Shown: piece by piece, positions 48,446 to 57,491 of the stretch | How the letters are laid out: the number at the start of each line of letters is the position of its first letter | How positions within the stretch are numbered: position 1 is the first letter of the stretch | Assembly (NCBI RefSeq): GCF_000383915.1 | Contig: NZ_KB912942.1 | Location: 7,444,388-7,508,387 of the forward strand | DNA length: 64,000 nucleotides | Source: Amycolatopsis benzoatilytica AK 16/65 | Lineage (GTDB): Bacteria; Actinomycetota; Actinomycetes; Mycobacteriales; Pseudonocardiaceae | Direction of reading: 5' to 3' | Position numbers and translations under genes: made by a program | Notes under the pieces: model-generated | Seen by the model: only the letters and a program-made list of their open reading frames with translations | Told to the model about the DNA's origin: nothing | Database searches by the model: none

Positions 48446-50275
48446 GTGACTGACTCTTCCCGGCGGAACTTCCTGCGTGGTGCCGGCCTTCTCGGCGCGG
48501 GCGCGGCGGTGTCCGCTCTTCCTGGCCTGAACGGGGTCGCCGCGGCGGATCCCGTGGTTGCGCAACGGCCGGACGGTGACAGCCCGCGGTTCACGATCGC
48601 GGTCATGCCGGACACCCAGTACCTCTTCGACGAGGATCGGGGCGACTCGGCTCCGGTGGACGCTTCGCTGTCGTATGTACTGGAGCACGCGCGTTCCGAC
48701 AACGTTGTCTTTCTCGCGCATCTCGGCGACCTCACGCAGAACGGGCAGGCGCAGGAGTTCGCGGGCATCAGCAGGTCGTTCCAGCGGCTCGACTGGGCGC
48801 GGTTCCCGTACAGCACGCTGGCGGGCAACCACGACGTCAACGGCTCCACCGACGATCAGCGAGGCCGGACGCCGTACCTGGACGCGTTCGGGCCGCAACG
48901 GCAGCGGAACTCGCCGACGTTCCGCGGCGCGTCCAAGGACGGGTACAACACCTACCACGTGTTCCGTGCCGCCGGCCGGGAATGGCTGGTGCTGGCGATG
49001 GACTGGCGGCCGTCCGCGGGCGGGTTCGCGTGGGCCAAGCAGGTGCTCGCACAGCATCCGCACCTGCCCGCGATCCTGACCATTCACGACCTGGTCTACG
49101 GCGACGATCAGGGCAAGGCGTTCCTGTCGGACTTCGGCCAGCACGTCTGGGACGACTTCGTCAACGAGAGCGACCAGATCTTCCTCACCCTCAACGGGCA
49201 CTACTGGCCGCCGGCCCGGATGGTCAAGCGCAACGCCGCCGGGCACGACGTGCACCTGCACATCACGAACTACCAGGACCGCTACTACGGCGGCAGCGGC
49301 ATGATCCGGCTGTACCAGTTCGACGTCGCTCGCGGGGTGATCGACGTCCGCACCTTCTCGCCGTGGCTCGACGGCAAGCGCGATCTCAGCGAGCTGCAGC
49401 GCATCGAGGCCGAGCGCAGCACCGACGTCGACTACTTCAGCATCGACATCGACTTCGACCAGCGGTTCGCCGGCTTCGCGCCGATTCCGGTGCCGCCGGC
49501 CCGGCCGGTGAAGCCGCAACTGGTGCCGGGCACCGTCGCTTACTGGCGGTTCGAGGGGGGACGGGCAGGGACTCCGGTGCCGGACAACGCGCTGGTCAAG
49601 GACCTCACTGGCAGGGGCAACGACCTGCGCCGTGTGACCGTGCCGGGCAGCGGGGCCGCCGCGCTGACCTACTCGGCGGACTTCGCGCTCCGTCAGCCGT
49701 CGCACGCGAGCCTCCGATTCGACGGTGCCCGCAATCCCAATCGCGGTGCGTACCTGCAGACGGTCGACAACGCGCCGATGAACAGCCTGACCTTCCAGCG
49801 CGGCTACACCTTCGAGGCGTTCATTCGCCTGCCGGACGACTTCCGCGACGGCAACCACGGCTGGTGCGGCATCTTCGCGCGGCTGGGCAGCGGCCGAATG
49901 GCCGGGAAGACTGGCGACGACCCAGACGAATCGGCCGCGACGCTCAGCCTTTCCGACGGTGCCGAGCTGCAGTGGGCAGTGTTCCCGTTGAACCAGGATC
50001 GAATCTCGACCAACTGGGGACACGAACTCCCGCTGGCGAAGTGGTGGCACGTCGCGGTCGTCAACGACGCCTCGCGCAGCACCCTGTACGTCGACGGCTG
50101 CCCGCTCCTGCGCAACCCGAAGACGCCGGCGAACGGCCTGGCGAACCCGGGCGGCAATTGGCTGGTCGGCGCTTCGTCCTACGGCGGCAAGGTGGAACGC
50201 AGCTTCTACGGCGAGATCGGCGAAGTTCGGATCGTCGACCGGCCGTTGGCACCGCGGGAGTTTCTGCTGGGCTGA
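48446..50275 (+). CDS. Tat-exported metallophosphoesterase with LamG domain
   Basis: The 609-residue protein starts at GTG with a twin-arginine signal (DSSRRNFLRGAGLLGAGAA). The calcineurin-like domain has Asp56 in VMPDTQYL, GDL at 94-96, GNHD near residue 133 and THD-like TIHDLVYG. The last motif reads NGHYWPPA, so the second His of the usual GHxH is missing. From about residue 365 a LamG/concanavalin-like domain follows with GTVAYWRFEGGR and GYTFEAFIRLPDDF. It is probably secreted and binds carbohydrate or surface ligands while cleaving phosphoesters; activity is uncertain. No ribosome binding site is evident. Confidence 0.85.
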   Translation: MTDSSRRNFLRGAGLLGAGAAVSALPGLNGVAAADPVVAQRPDGDSPRFTIAVMPDTQYLFDEDRGDSAPVDASLSYVLEHARSDNVVFLAHLGDLTQNGQAQEFAGISRSFQRLDWARFPYSTLAGNHDVNGSTDDQRGRTPYLDAFGPQRQRNSPTFRGASKDGYNTYHVFRAAGREWLVLAMDWRPSAGGFAWAKQVLAQHPHLPAILTIHDLVYGDDQGKAFLSDFGQHVWDDFVNESDQIFLTLNGHYWPPARMVKRNAAGHDVHLHITNYQDRYYGGSGMIRLYQFDVARGVIDVRTFSPWLDGKRDLSELQRIEAERSTDVDYFSIDIDFDQRFAGFAPIPVPPARPVKPQLVPGTVAYWRFEGGRAGTPVPDNALVKDLTGRGNDLRRVTVPGSGAAALTYSADFALRQPSHASLRFDGARNPNRGAYLQTVDNAPMNSLTFQRGYTFEAFIRLPDDFRDGNHGWCGIFARLGSGRMAGKTGDDPDESAATLSLSDGAELQWAVFPLNQDRISTNWGHELPLAKWWHVAVVNDASRSTLYVDGCPLLRNPKTPANGLANPGGNWLVGASSYGGKVERSFYGEIGEVRIVDRPLAPREFLLG

Positions 50276-50803
50276 TCGGCCTCGGGAGCCAAACCAGGAA
50301 GCTCGGCGCGAGTCGAGGCAGTGCTGGCGCGGGGTGGCCTGGTGAGGCGGGGCTGGGAGCCCATCGGGCTAATCGTCGGGTGAGAACCGTCGGATTGTGA
50401 CAGCGGGTACGTGGTTGGAGGCGGCGCAGCCGGAATGGCGAGGGCGGGCATTGGCGCGGGTGGAACTTCCCGGCCAATGCCCCATGCCCGGCGGCGTGGA
50501 CCCTGGTCTGCACCTATGCGGGGCCAGCCTTCGGCGCGAACCCGAGATCGACGAAATCGGGGTTCGTCGGAACCCCGGGTGTGGCTGGTCGGCACCTGGC
50601 TCAGGGCCGGTCCGGGACGCAGCCTGGACCGGCCCCGACTTGCCTCGAATCCAGACCTACGCTGTTGCGAAGTCTGCCTCGAATCAGGCCCACGCTGACG
50701 CGAAGCTTGCCTCGATTCGACTCCCGAGGTCGCCGCGAAAGCCCGTCGCGCACGCACGCCGAGACCCCGGCCAGCCCGGGCCGGCCCCGGCTCGGCCTGC
50801 GGT
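50276..50803. other. 528-nt intergenic region with short direct repeats
   Basis: No credible gene. ORFs in several frames are Arg/Pro-rich and have no ribosome binding site. It contains TGCCTCGAAT-type direct repeats at 50641, 50675 and 50708 (33-34 bp apart) and a GAACCC/GGGGTTC hairpin near 50540-50570. Confidence 0.6.
50641..50720. repeat. Three degenerate 33-34 bp direct repeats
   Basis: TGCCTCGAAT occurs at 50641 and 50675 and TGCCTCGATT at 50708. Each is followed by a divergent CxxACGCTG-like stretch and GCGAAG. They lie in the intergenic region downstream of the Lrp gene and are not CRISPR-like. Confidence 0.6.
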
Positions 50804-51301
50804 TCAGGCGGTCAACCTGCCCCAGGAGTAGTCCTGCTTGGCCAGCTTCAGGTACACGAACAACTCCGTCGACACCACTCCCGCGATCGGCCGGACCTCG
50901 TCGCCCAGCACGGTCAGCAAGTGGTCGTCGTCGCGGCACAGGACTTCGGCCAGGAGGTCGAAGCGGCCTGAGCACAGGGCGACCTGATGCACGTCGCCGA
51001 CCTTGGCCAGTTGCTGGGCTACCTCTCGGACGTCACCGTCCACCGTGATGCCGACCATCGCCCTCCGCGTCAGGTCGACGTGTTCTGGTGCGGTCACGGC
51101 GACTATCTGCACCATTTCCTCGCGGAGCAGCCGCTGGACCCGCTGCCGTACCGCGCCCTCCGAAAGACCTACCGCCTTGGCCAGTGCGGTGAACGATGCC
51201 CTGCCGTCTTCCTGCAACAACGCGATGAGCGTCCGGTCGGTCCCGTCGAGCGTTCTCGGCGCACGCGCTTCCTCGATTTTCGTACGGTTTTCGTCACCCA
51301 T
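50804..51301 (-). CDS. Lrp/AsnC-family transcriptional regulator
   Basis: The 165-residue protein has the N-terminal helix-turn-helix (LIALLQEDGRASFTALAKAV, then RQRVQRLLREEMV) and the RAM domain (AMVGITVDGDV, VHQVALCSGRFDLLAEVLC). It is divergent from an APC amino-acid permease with 191 nt between starts, so it probably senses an amino acid and controls that transporter. ATG start. An additional 16 residues before the helix-turn-helix are charged. Confidence 0.92.
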   Translation of the reverse strand: MGDENRTKIEEARAPRTLDGTDRTLIALLQEDGRASFTALAKAVGLSEGAVRQRVQRLLREEMVQIVAVTAPEHVDLTRRAMVGITVDGDVREVAQQLAKVGDVHQVALCSGRFDLLAEVLCRDDDHLLTVLGDEVRPIAGVVSTELFVYLKLAKQDYSWGRLTA

Positions 51302-51492
51302 GCCGTCCCTCCCTGTGTTTCGGCATGTGATTCGTCAGACGCGCAGCGTATCGGCCCGAGCGCTAGAGCAGGAGCCCCTTTCCCGGTTTCTTCGCCGGAT
51401 GGCGGAGCCGGTGTGTTCGCGCACGCCGAATGCCCTGTTCGGGCAATGGCGGGGTACGGTCTCGGGCCGCCGCCAGTAGGGAGGAATATTCC

Positions 51493-53025
51493 ATGACCGA
51501 AGCCGTCGCCGCGCCTGTGGTGCCGGCCAAGGGGCTCCGTTCGCACGCACTGGGCATGGTGTCGTCGACGGTCATCGGCATGTCGTCGACCGCCCCCGCC
51601 TATTCGATCGCCGCGACGCTCGGGTTCATCGTGCTTGCCGGAACCGGGTTCAAGGCAGCCGCTTTCGTTCTGCTGTCGTTCGTGCCGGTGCTGTTCGTGG
51701 CGTTCGCGTTCCGCGAGCTGAACGCCGCCGAACCGGACTGCGGGACCAACTTCACCTGGGCCACCCGGGCGTTCGGCAGCCGGGTCGGCTGGATGACCGG
51801 GTGGGTCGTGCTGGTCGCGCAGCTGCTGGTGATGAGCAGCCAGTCCGCGCTGACCGGCCGGTACACCCTCCTGCTGTTCGGCTTGGACGACTTGGCGAAC
51901 GACCGGGCGGTGACGACCGCGATCGGGGGCGCGTGGCTGCTCGCGCTGTGCTGGCTCTGCTATCGCGGCATCGAGGTCTCCGCCCGTGTCCAGTGGATCC
52001 TCCTCGGCATCGAACTCGCCGTCCTGGTGATCTTCTCCGTCGTCGCCCTCTCGCACGTCTACCACGGCACTGCGGGCCTGCAATCCGCCAAACCGAGCTG
52101 GGACTGGCTCTGGCCGAGCGGAGTCGGCCTCGGGCCAGCGGTTTCGGCGGTGCTGCTGGCGGTCTTCATCTACTGGGGCTGGGAGAGCTCGCTGTCGGTG
52201 AACGAGGAGTCGACGGACCCGCGGCACGCGCCGGGGCGGGCCGCTATCCTCTCGACCGTCCTGCTGGTGCTCAATTACCTTCTGGTGACCGTCGCGGCAC
52301 TCGCGTTCGCCGGGGTCGGCAGCCAGGGGATCGGGCTGGCCAACGAGGCGAACGCGGAGGACGTGCTGGCCGGACTGGGCGGCGCGGTGTTCGGGACATC
52401 CGGGTTCGGCAAGGTCATCGGGTTGTTGATGATCGTGTCGGTTCTGACCTCCGGCGCGGCCACCAGCCAGGCGACGATCATGCCCGCCGCGCGCACCACG
52501 CTGTCCATGGCAACGCACGGCGCGCTGCCGAAGGTGTTCGCCAAGGTGCACCCGAAATACCAGACGCCTTCCGTGACTACCTGGGTGTTCGGGCTGCTGT
52601 CGCTCCTGCTCTACGTACTGCTGGCGTTGTGGAGCAAGAACGTGCTGGCGGATTCGGTGGACGCGGTCGGACTGACGATCGCGATCGAGTTCACGGTGAC
52701 GGCGCTCGCGTGCGTCTGGGTGTTTCGCCGGACGCTGCTTTCCAGCGTGCGGAACTTCGTGATGCGTGGACTGCTGCCCTTCGCCGGCGGAATGTTCTTC
52801 TTGGCGATCCTCGTGCTCGCCGTCATCGCGTACGCGAAGCCGGATGCCGGGGAGACGACTGTGTTCGGCATCGGTGGCGTCGCGGTGATTGGGGTCGTGG
52901 CGATCCTCGTCGGGTTCCCGTTGATGTTCGCGGCGCAACGCGTGTGCCGTGACTTCTTCGCGGGACGTCGCCTGACGCGCGGCGTGGTCGCGCGCGACGG
53001 CGAGGTGATCGAGAGCTACCGGTAG
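51493..53025 (+). CDS. APC-family amino-acid permease
   Basis: The 510-residue protein has 12-14 membrane helices and the APC start GMVSSTVIGMSSTAPAYSIA, then CGTNFTWATRAFGSRVGWM. The ATG has GGGAGG 8 nt upstream. It is divergent from the Lrp regulator. The substrate is not evident; the conserved glycine-rich helix 1 and the absence of an N-terminal extension fit cationic or neutral amino-acid carriers. The C-terminal tail faces the cytoplasm. Confidence 0.9.
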   Translation: MTEAVAAPVVPAKGLRSHALGMVSSTVIGMSSTAPAYSIAATLGFIVLAGTGFKAAAFVLLSFVPVLFVAFAFRELNAAEPDCGTNFTWATRAFGSRVGWMTGWVVLVAQLLVMSSQSALTGRYTLLLFGLDDLANDRAVTTAIGGAWLLALCWLCYRGIEVSARVQWILLGIELAVLVIFSVVALSHVYHGTAGLQSAKPSWDWLWPSGVGLGPAVSAVLLAVFIYWGWESSLSVNEESTDPRHAPGRAAILSTVLLVLNYLLVTVAALAFAGVGSQGIGLANEANAEDVLAGLGGAVFGTSGFGKVIGLLMIVSVLTSGAATSQATIMPAARTTLSMATHGALPKVFAKVHPKYQTPSVTTWVFGLLSLLLYVLLALWSKNVLADSVDAVGLTIAIEFTVTALACVWVFRRTLLSSVRNFVMRGLLPFAGGMFFLAILVLAVIAYAKPDAGETTVFGIGGVAVIGVVAILVGFPLMFAAQRVCRDFFAGRRLTRGVVARDGEVIESYR

Positions 53026-53029
53026 TTCC

Positions 53030-54181
53030 TTACGTCTTCGGCAGCGCGCAGTAGGCGGCCACCGGCTGCGCGAACAGATCCTCCGTTACGGCCGGGTTGA
53101 GCGTCAGGCTGTATTCGTTGTCCGCGACGACCACCTGGCGCTCGCCGTCCGGGCTGCTGAGCCAGGTGCTTTCGTAGCCGAGCACGGCCCCGGTGTGCGT
53201 CCAGACCGGGCCGCACGGGGTCTGCGTCTGGCCGACGCCGAGACCGTATCGGCCGGCCGCGGGGTCGTGGCCCATCGGCACGGTCGTCTCCAGCTCCTCT
53301 TGTTGTGCCGGCGGCAGCAGCTTGCCGGCGAACAGTGCGCGTTCGAAGTCCGCCAGATCATCTACAGTGGACACCATGGCGCCGGCGGAACCGGTGGTCT
53401 GCACGTTGGACGAGGTGACGTCGCGGACCGGCGATGTCGAGCCGTGCACGTGGAAGTAGCCGTTGAGCCGCGGTGCCGGCAGTGTCGGGTCACTGGTCGG
53501 GAACGTGGTGTCGGACAGTCCGAGCGGGGTGATGATGCGGTGCGCGACCTCGACGGCAGGCGGGTTTCCGGTGGCCGCCTGGATCACCATTCCGGCCAGC
53601 ACGTAGTTGGTGTTCGAGTAGTGCCAGGCGGTGCCGGGTGCAGCGGTCGGCTTGTTCGCCAGGGCGGCGTTGACCAGGTGCCGTGGTACGTACGGTTCAT
53701 TCGGGTTCAGGTTGGCGGAGTAGCCCTGAGCGAACTGGCCGGCGAGGTAGTCCGGCAGGCCGCTGGTGTGGTTGAGCAGTTGCCGGAGGGTGATCTTGGT
53801 GCCGTCGTTGCCGTTCTTCGCGACGACACCGGGCAGCCATTTGTCGACGGTGTCGTTCAAGGACAGCTTGCGTTCGGCTTCCAGCTGGAGCAGTACGACG
53901 CTGACGAAGGCCTTGGTATTGCTGCCGATCCGGAACTTCGCGTGCGGATCGGGCGGAGCCTTGGCGAAGTAGTCGCCGAACCCTGATCTGGCGTACTCCG
54001 CGTCGTTTCCTTTGCGTGCCATGCCGATCGCGCCGATGACCCCGTCCGGGCCAGTCAGTTTGGCCAGTCCGGAAGCGAGCGCGCTTCCCGGCGCGGCCAC
54101 GGCGACGCCGGCGGACAGTGTCGTCGCGGCCGTCATGAAGATGGCAATTACCTTGCTGCGCAACACTTTGCGAAGTTTCAT
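53030..54181 (-). CDS. Secreted serine beta-lactamase-fold hydrolase
   Basis: The 383-residue protein has a signal peptide (FMTAATTLSAGVAVAA). The class C/D-Ala-D-Ala carboxypeptidase motifs are S87-N-T-K90 in RIGSNTKAF, Y-S-N near residue 188 in WHYSNTNYV, and H-T-G in WTHTGAVLG. It may be a DD-carboxypeptidase, esterase or beta-lactamase; HTG instead of KTG is common in esterase/DD-peptidase members. The ATG has GGGAGG 7 nt upstream. It ends 4 nt after the convergent APC permease. Confidence 0.92.
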   Translation of the reverse strand: MKLRKVLRSKVIAIFMTAATTLSAGVAVAAPGSALASGLAKLTGPDGVIGAIGMARKGNDAEYARSGFGDYFAKAPPDPHAKFRIGSNTKAFVSVVLLQLEAERKLSLNDTVDKWLPGVVAKNGNDGTKITLRQLLNHTSGLPDYLAGQFAQGYSANLNPNEPYVPRHLVNAALANKPTAAPGTAWHYSNTNYVLAGMVIQAATGNPPAVEVAHRIITPLGLSDTTFPTSDPTLPAPRLNGYFHVHGSTSPVRDVTSSNVQTTGSAGAMVSTVDDLADFERALFAGKLLPPAQQEELETTVPMGHDPAAGRYGLGVGQTQTPCGPVWTHTGAVLGYESTWLSSPDGERQVVVADNEYSLTLNPAVTEDLFAQPVAAYCALPKT

Positions 54182-54227
54182 GGGTTTTCCTCCCGAGTGC
54201 GGGCGAACTCTCGCAACAAGCGTAACG

Positions 54228-55562
54228 CTAACAGCGGCGCAAAAGATCTTCTTCAGTCTCTCGGGGGACAAGGAGCGTCGCGTGCCCGTTTCGGACTCCT
54301 ACCAAAGGGGGACGCCCGACCAGATTGTAGTTCGAGGCAAGGGAATGGTGGTATGCGCCAGTGCACGGAACGGCCAGCAGATCACCTACGTGGATGTCGT
54401 CGGGAAGACAGACGTCTGCGAGGACATCGCCGGACTCGCAGTGTCGGCCGACCACTGTCATCGGCGTACGCGCTGCCTTCGTGCGACGGCCAACGAGACG
54501 CGCGGTATAGCGCGCGCCGTACAACCCCGGGCGCGGGTTATCGCTCATGCCGCCATCGACAGCGACGAAAGTGCGCGCGCCACGTTTGACCGCGCATACG
54601 CGGTACACGGTGATCCCGGCCGGTCCTACGATCGCGCGGCCGGGTTCGATTATCAGTCGCGGCAGGGGAAAATCGTGCGAAGAGCATTCGTACCCGAGCG
54701 CGACGCGTAGCCGTCGCGCGTAGCCGCCTAGGTCGAAGGACGCATCACGGTCGACGTACGGGACGGCGTGCCCACCTCCGAGGTCTAGCTCGCGCAAGGT
54801 GATGCCGTACTGATCGCGTACGCGGACAAGGACTTCGACCATCCGACGCGCGGCTTCTTCGTAACGGTCCACGCGCGACACTTGCGACCCGATGTGGCAG
54901 TGCAGGCCGCTCAGTCGCAGGCTTGGCTGTGAAAGTACCGCCGCGACAGCACGGTCGACGTTGTCGCGTACGTCGGCGCGCAGCGAGAAGCCGAACTTCT
55001 GCCCTTCGGTGCCGGTAGTGATCGCAGCGTGCGTGTTGCCGCTTACGCCAGGCGTCACGCGAATCAGGACGCGCTGCGCGCCTTGTGCGAGCGCGCCGAG
55101 CTGTTCGACTTCGTCCAGCGAGTCGAGCACGATGCGGTCGACGCCGTACTCGAGGGCGGCCTTCAGGTCTTCAGGTGTCTTCGCATTGCCGTGCAGCAGA
55201 ATGCGCTCCGCAGGGAAGCCGACGGCGCGCGCGACGGCGATCTCGCCTGCCGAGCAAGTGTCGAGCGACAGTCCTTCTTCGGCGACCCAGCGCAATACTG
55301 CGCGCGTACAGAGCGCCTTGCTCGCGAATGCGACGTCTGCTTCCGGCAGTGCGCGACGGTACGCACGCGCGGTCTCGCGCACCTGTGCCTCATCGAGGAG
55401 GTAGGCAGGTGTGCCGAAGCGCGCGGCCAGGTGGCTGACCGGCGCGCCGGCGAAGAGGAGCTCGCCACCTTCGCCGAGTGTCGTGCCTTGCGGCCACAGG
55501 CCCGGTTCGAGATGGTCGGCGGCCTCGCAGCCGAGACTCGGGAGCAGCTCGCTGAGCGTCAC
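54228..55562 (-). CDS. lysA: Diaminopimelate decarboxylase-like protein (LysA family)
   Basis: The 444-residue PLP enzyme has Lys82 in VAFASKALC, HCHIGSQ, EPGRAIVGPAG, CESGDVL and YHHSLASNYN. These fit a fold-type III diaminopimelate decarboxylase; the last motif normally reads YxxSMASNYN, here SLASNYN. The GTG start has GGAGG 6 nt upstream. Codon use is more relaxed than nearby genes (frequent CGT, GCA, ACA, GTA). It may be a second lysA, used for another amino acid or metabolite. The dapA-like gene 172 nt upstream suggests a short pathway cluster. Confidence 0.85.
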   Translation of the reverse strand: MTLSELLPSLGCEAADHLEPGLWPQGTTLGEGGELLFAGAPVSHLAARFGTPAYLLDEAQVRETARAYRRALPEADVAFASKALCTRAVLRWVAEEGLSLDTCSAGEIAVARAVGFPAERILLHGNAKTPEDLKAALEYGVDRIVLDSLDEVEQLGALAQGAQRVLIRVTPGVSGNTHAAITTGTEGQKFGFSLRADVRDNVDRAVAAVLSQPSLRLSGLHCHIGSQVSRVDRYEEAARRMVEVLVRVRDQYGITLRELDLGGGHAVPYVDRDASFDLGGYARRLRVALGYECSSHDFPLPRLIIEPGRAIVGPAGITVYRVCAVKRGARTFVAVDGGMSDNPRPGLYGARYTARLVGRRTKAARTPMTVVGRHCESGDVLADVCLPDDIHVGDLLAVPCTGAYHHSLASNYNLVGRPPLVGVRNGHATLLVPRETEEDLLRRC

Positions 55563-55734
55563 GGTTACCTCCGGGCGATGTCGATCGTGCCGAACATCGC
55601 CAGCACACGGCGCCGCCGTGTGCCCGGAACGCCCCAGAAACGTCCCCCTGACGCTTCCGCCGGTACTGCTGATGCGTTCTTAACGCGCGAGTAACCTCGG
55701 CCACACGCCGGTTGAGCTGGTCTTTCGGGAGGCG

Positions 55735-56637
55735 TCAGTCGAGTCCCCAGCAAGACACGATGTCGTGCAACCGCTCCCGCTCGGCGGCGGTCAGCAACCG
55801 GCTCGGCGGCCGGACGTCGGGGCGGCACAGGCCGAGCTGAGAAAGCGCGTCCTTGACCACGCTGACGTTGTTCGCGTTGCTTTCCGCGGCGCGCATCTGC
55901 TCGAACGGACGGATCCGATCCCAGATCTCCATCGCGCCGGCGAAATCGTGGCTGCGCAGGCGGCGGAAGAAGTCGAGCGAGAGTCGCGGGGCGACGTTCA
56001 CCAGGCCGGACGTGAAACCGGTCGCGCCGACGGCGAAGTAACCAGGGGCGGACAGTTCGGCGAGGCCCGCGATCCAGACGAAGCGCTCGTACCCAGCGTC
56101 TCGCGCGACAGTGCGGAAGCGCACTGGGTCCGGCACGGCGTACTTCACGCCGATGACGTTCGGCGCTGCCTCGGCGAGCTGCGCCAGGTCTTCGCCTTCG
56201 ATGGCGGGGTTGCGCACGTACAGGACGACCCCGAGATCGGGCACTTCGTCCGCTATAGCGCGGTGGTAGTCGATCCAGCCCGCGCGCGACACGTACGGAT
56301 GCACTGGCTGGTGGATCATCACCATGTCCGCACCGTTGGCACTCGCGTGCTTCGCCGCCTTCGCAGCCGTACGCACGTCATGTCCGACGCCAGCGAGCAC
56401 GCTCGCTTCGCGTGCGGCCTTCGTGGTGAGTTCGAGGCACTGTCGCGTCTCTTGTTCTTCGAGCGCGTAGAACTCGCCGGTGTTGCCGTTCGGAGTGACG
56501 ACCTCGACGCCGTTCAACACGAGCCGTTCGACGAGCCGCTCGTAGGTCTCGGCGTCCACGTCGCCGGCTGCGGTGAACGGGGTTACCGGGATCGCTACCA
56601 CGCCGGCGAGTCGCCGGCGCTGTTTCTCGAAGGCCAC
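55735..56637 (-). CDS. Dihydrodipicolinate synthase-family aldolase
   Basis: The 300-residue protein has PVTPFTAAGDVD, NGNTGEFYALEE, Tyr140 in VVLYVRNPA and Schiff-base Lys165 in VIGVKYAV. It lacks the usual GTTGE and substrate Arg pattern of DapA and resembles the keto-deoxy-sugar/NAL/KDG branch. Start GTG (VAFEKQRRRL) with no strong ribosome binding site; the transcript may be leaderless. The neighbouring lysA-like gene suggests related metabolism, but the substrate is unknown. Confidence 0.85.
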   Translation of the reverse strand: MAFEKQRRRLAGVVAIPVTPFTAAGDVDAETYERLVERLVLNGVEVVTPNGNTGEFYALEEQETRQCLELTTKAAREASVLAGVGHDVRTAAKAAKHASANGADMVMIHQPVHPYVSRAGWIDYHRAIADEVPDLGVVLYVRNPAIEGEDLAQLAEAAPNVIGVKYAVPDPVRFRTVARDAGYERFVWIAGLAELSAPGYFAVGATGFTSGLVNVAPRLSLDFFRRLRSHDFAGAMEIWDRIRPFEQMRAAESNANNVSVVKDALSQLGLCRPDVRPPSRLLTAAERERLHDIVSCWGLD

Positions 56638-56731
56638 GAGCAGATCCGATCTGATATATGATGTCTCGACGAGGTGGAGGGTAACACGAGGCGCCAGGAC
56701 ACTTGTCCCGCTTTATCGGATGAGTGTCCTG
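56638..56731. promoter_or_regulatory. Regulatory region of dapA-like gene with inverted repeat
   Basis: It contains an AT-rich GATCTGATATATGATGTC motif (56648-56665) like a regulator operator overlapping the promoter. An inverted repeat CAGGACACT/AGTGTCCTG spans 56695-56731. Both lie between the divergent dapA-like gene and the methyltransferase. Regulator is not in the window. Confidence 0.4.
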
Positions 56732-56783
56732 ATGCCGGAGAAAACGGCAGGTGGAAGCTGGGCGCGCGGGATAATCTGGGCGG

Positions 56784-57491
56784 ATGCCGGACGCGATCTT
56801 CGCTCACCCTCGACTAGCGCGGATCTACGACGCGTTCGACGGCGATCGCCGAGACCTGGCCGCGTACCTCCGCATCGCGGACGAGTTGGGGGCCTGCAAG
56901 GTGCTGGACGTCGGCTGCGGAACGGGCTGCCTGGCAGTCCTGCTGGCCGAGTCCGGGCGCACTGTCGTAGCGGTGGATCCAGCGGAGGCGTCGCTCGCCG
57001 TAGCGCGGGCCAAAGACGCCCGGGTGACTTGGCGGCACGGAGACGCGACGACTTTGCCCGAGCTGGACGCAGACCTTGCCGTCATGACCGGGAACGTCGC
57101 ACAGGTGTTCCTGACCGACGAGGAATGGGCCGCCACGCTGCGCGGAATCCGGGCGGCGCTGCGGCCCGGCGGACATCTGGTGTTCGAGACCCGCCGGCCG
57201 GAGTTCCGCGCCTGGGAAAGCTGGGGTGAGTCCGTCCGCGTCCTCGACGTGCCCGGGGTCGGTGAGGTGGAGGAACGCCGCGAAGTCACCGAGGTGCGGC
57301 TCCCACTGGTCTCGTTCCGCTTCCGGTACACCTTTCTAACCGACAACACCATCCTGGCTTCGGATTCCACGATCCGATTCCGAAGCCAGGACGAGATCGT
57401 TGTCAGCCTGCACGAGCAGGGCTACCGGGTGCTGGACGTCCGAGATGCCGCTGACCGGCCTGGTCGCGAATTGGTTTTCCTCGCCAGGTGA
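56784..57491 (+). CDS. Class I SAM-dependent methyltransferase
   Basis: The 235-residue protein has motif I VLDVGCGTGCLA, motif II VAVDPAEASLAVAR, AVMTGNVAQVFL and LRPGGHLVFETRRP. It resembles small-molecule methyltransferases. Start ATG (MPDAIFAHPRLA). Its stop abuts the stop of the convergent M20 peptidase gene. Substrate unknown. Confidence 0.88.
   Translation: MPDAIFAHPRLARIYDAFDGDRRDLAAYLRIADELGACKVLDVGCGTGCLAVLLAESGRTVVAVDPAEASLAVARAKDARVTWRHGDATTLPELDADLAVMTGNVAQVFLTDEEWAATLRGIRAALRPGGHLVFETRRPEFRAWESWGESVRVLDVPGVGEVEERREVTEVRLPLVSFRFRYTFLTDNTILASDSTIRFRSQDEIVVSLHEQGYRVLDVRDAADRPGRELVFLAR

Noticed and set aside
50641..50720. CRISPR-like repeats
   Set aside because: Degenerate repeats and short interval; three copies, no cas genes.
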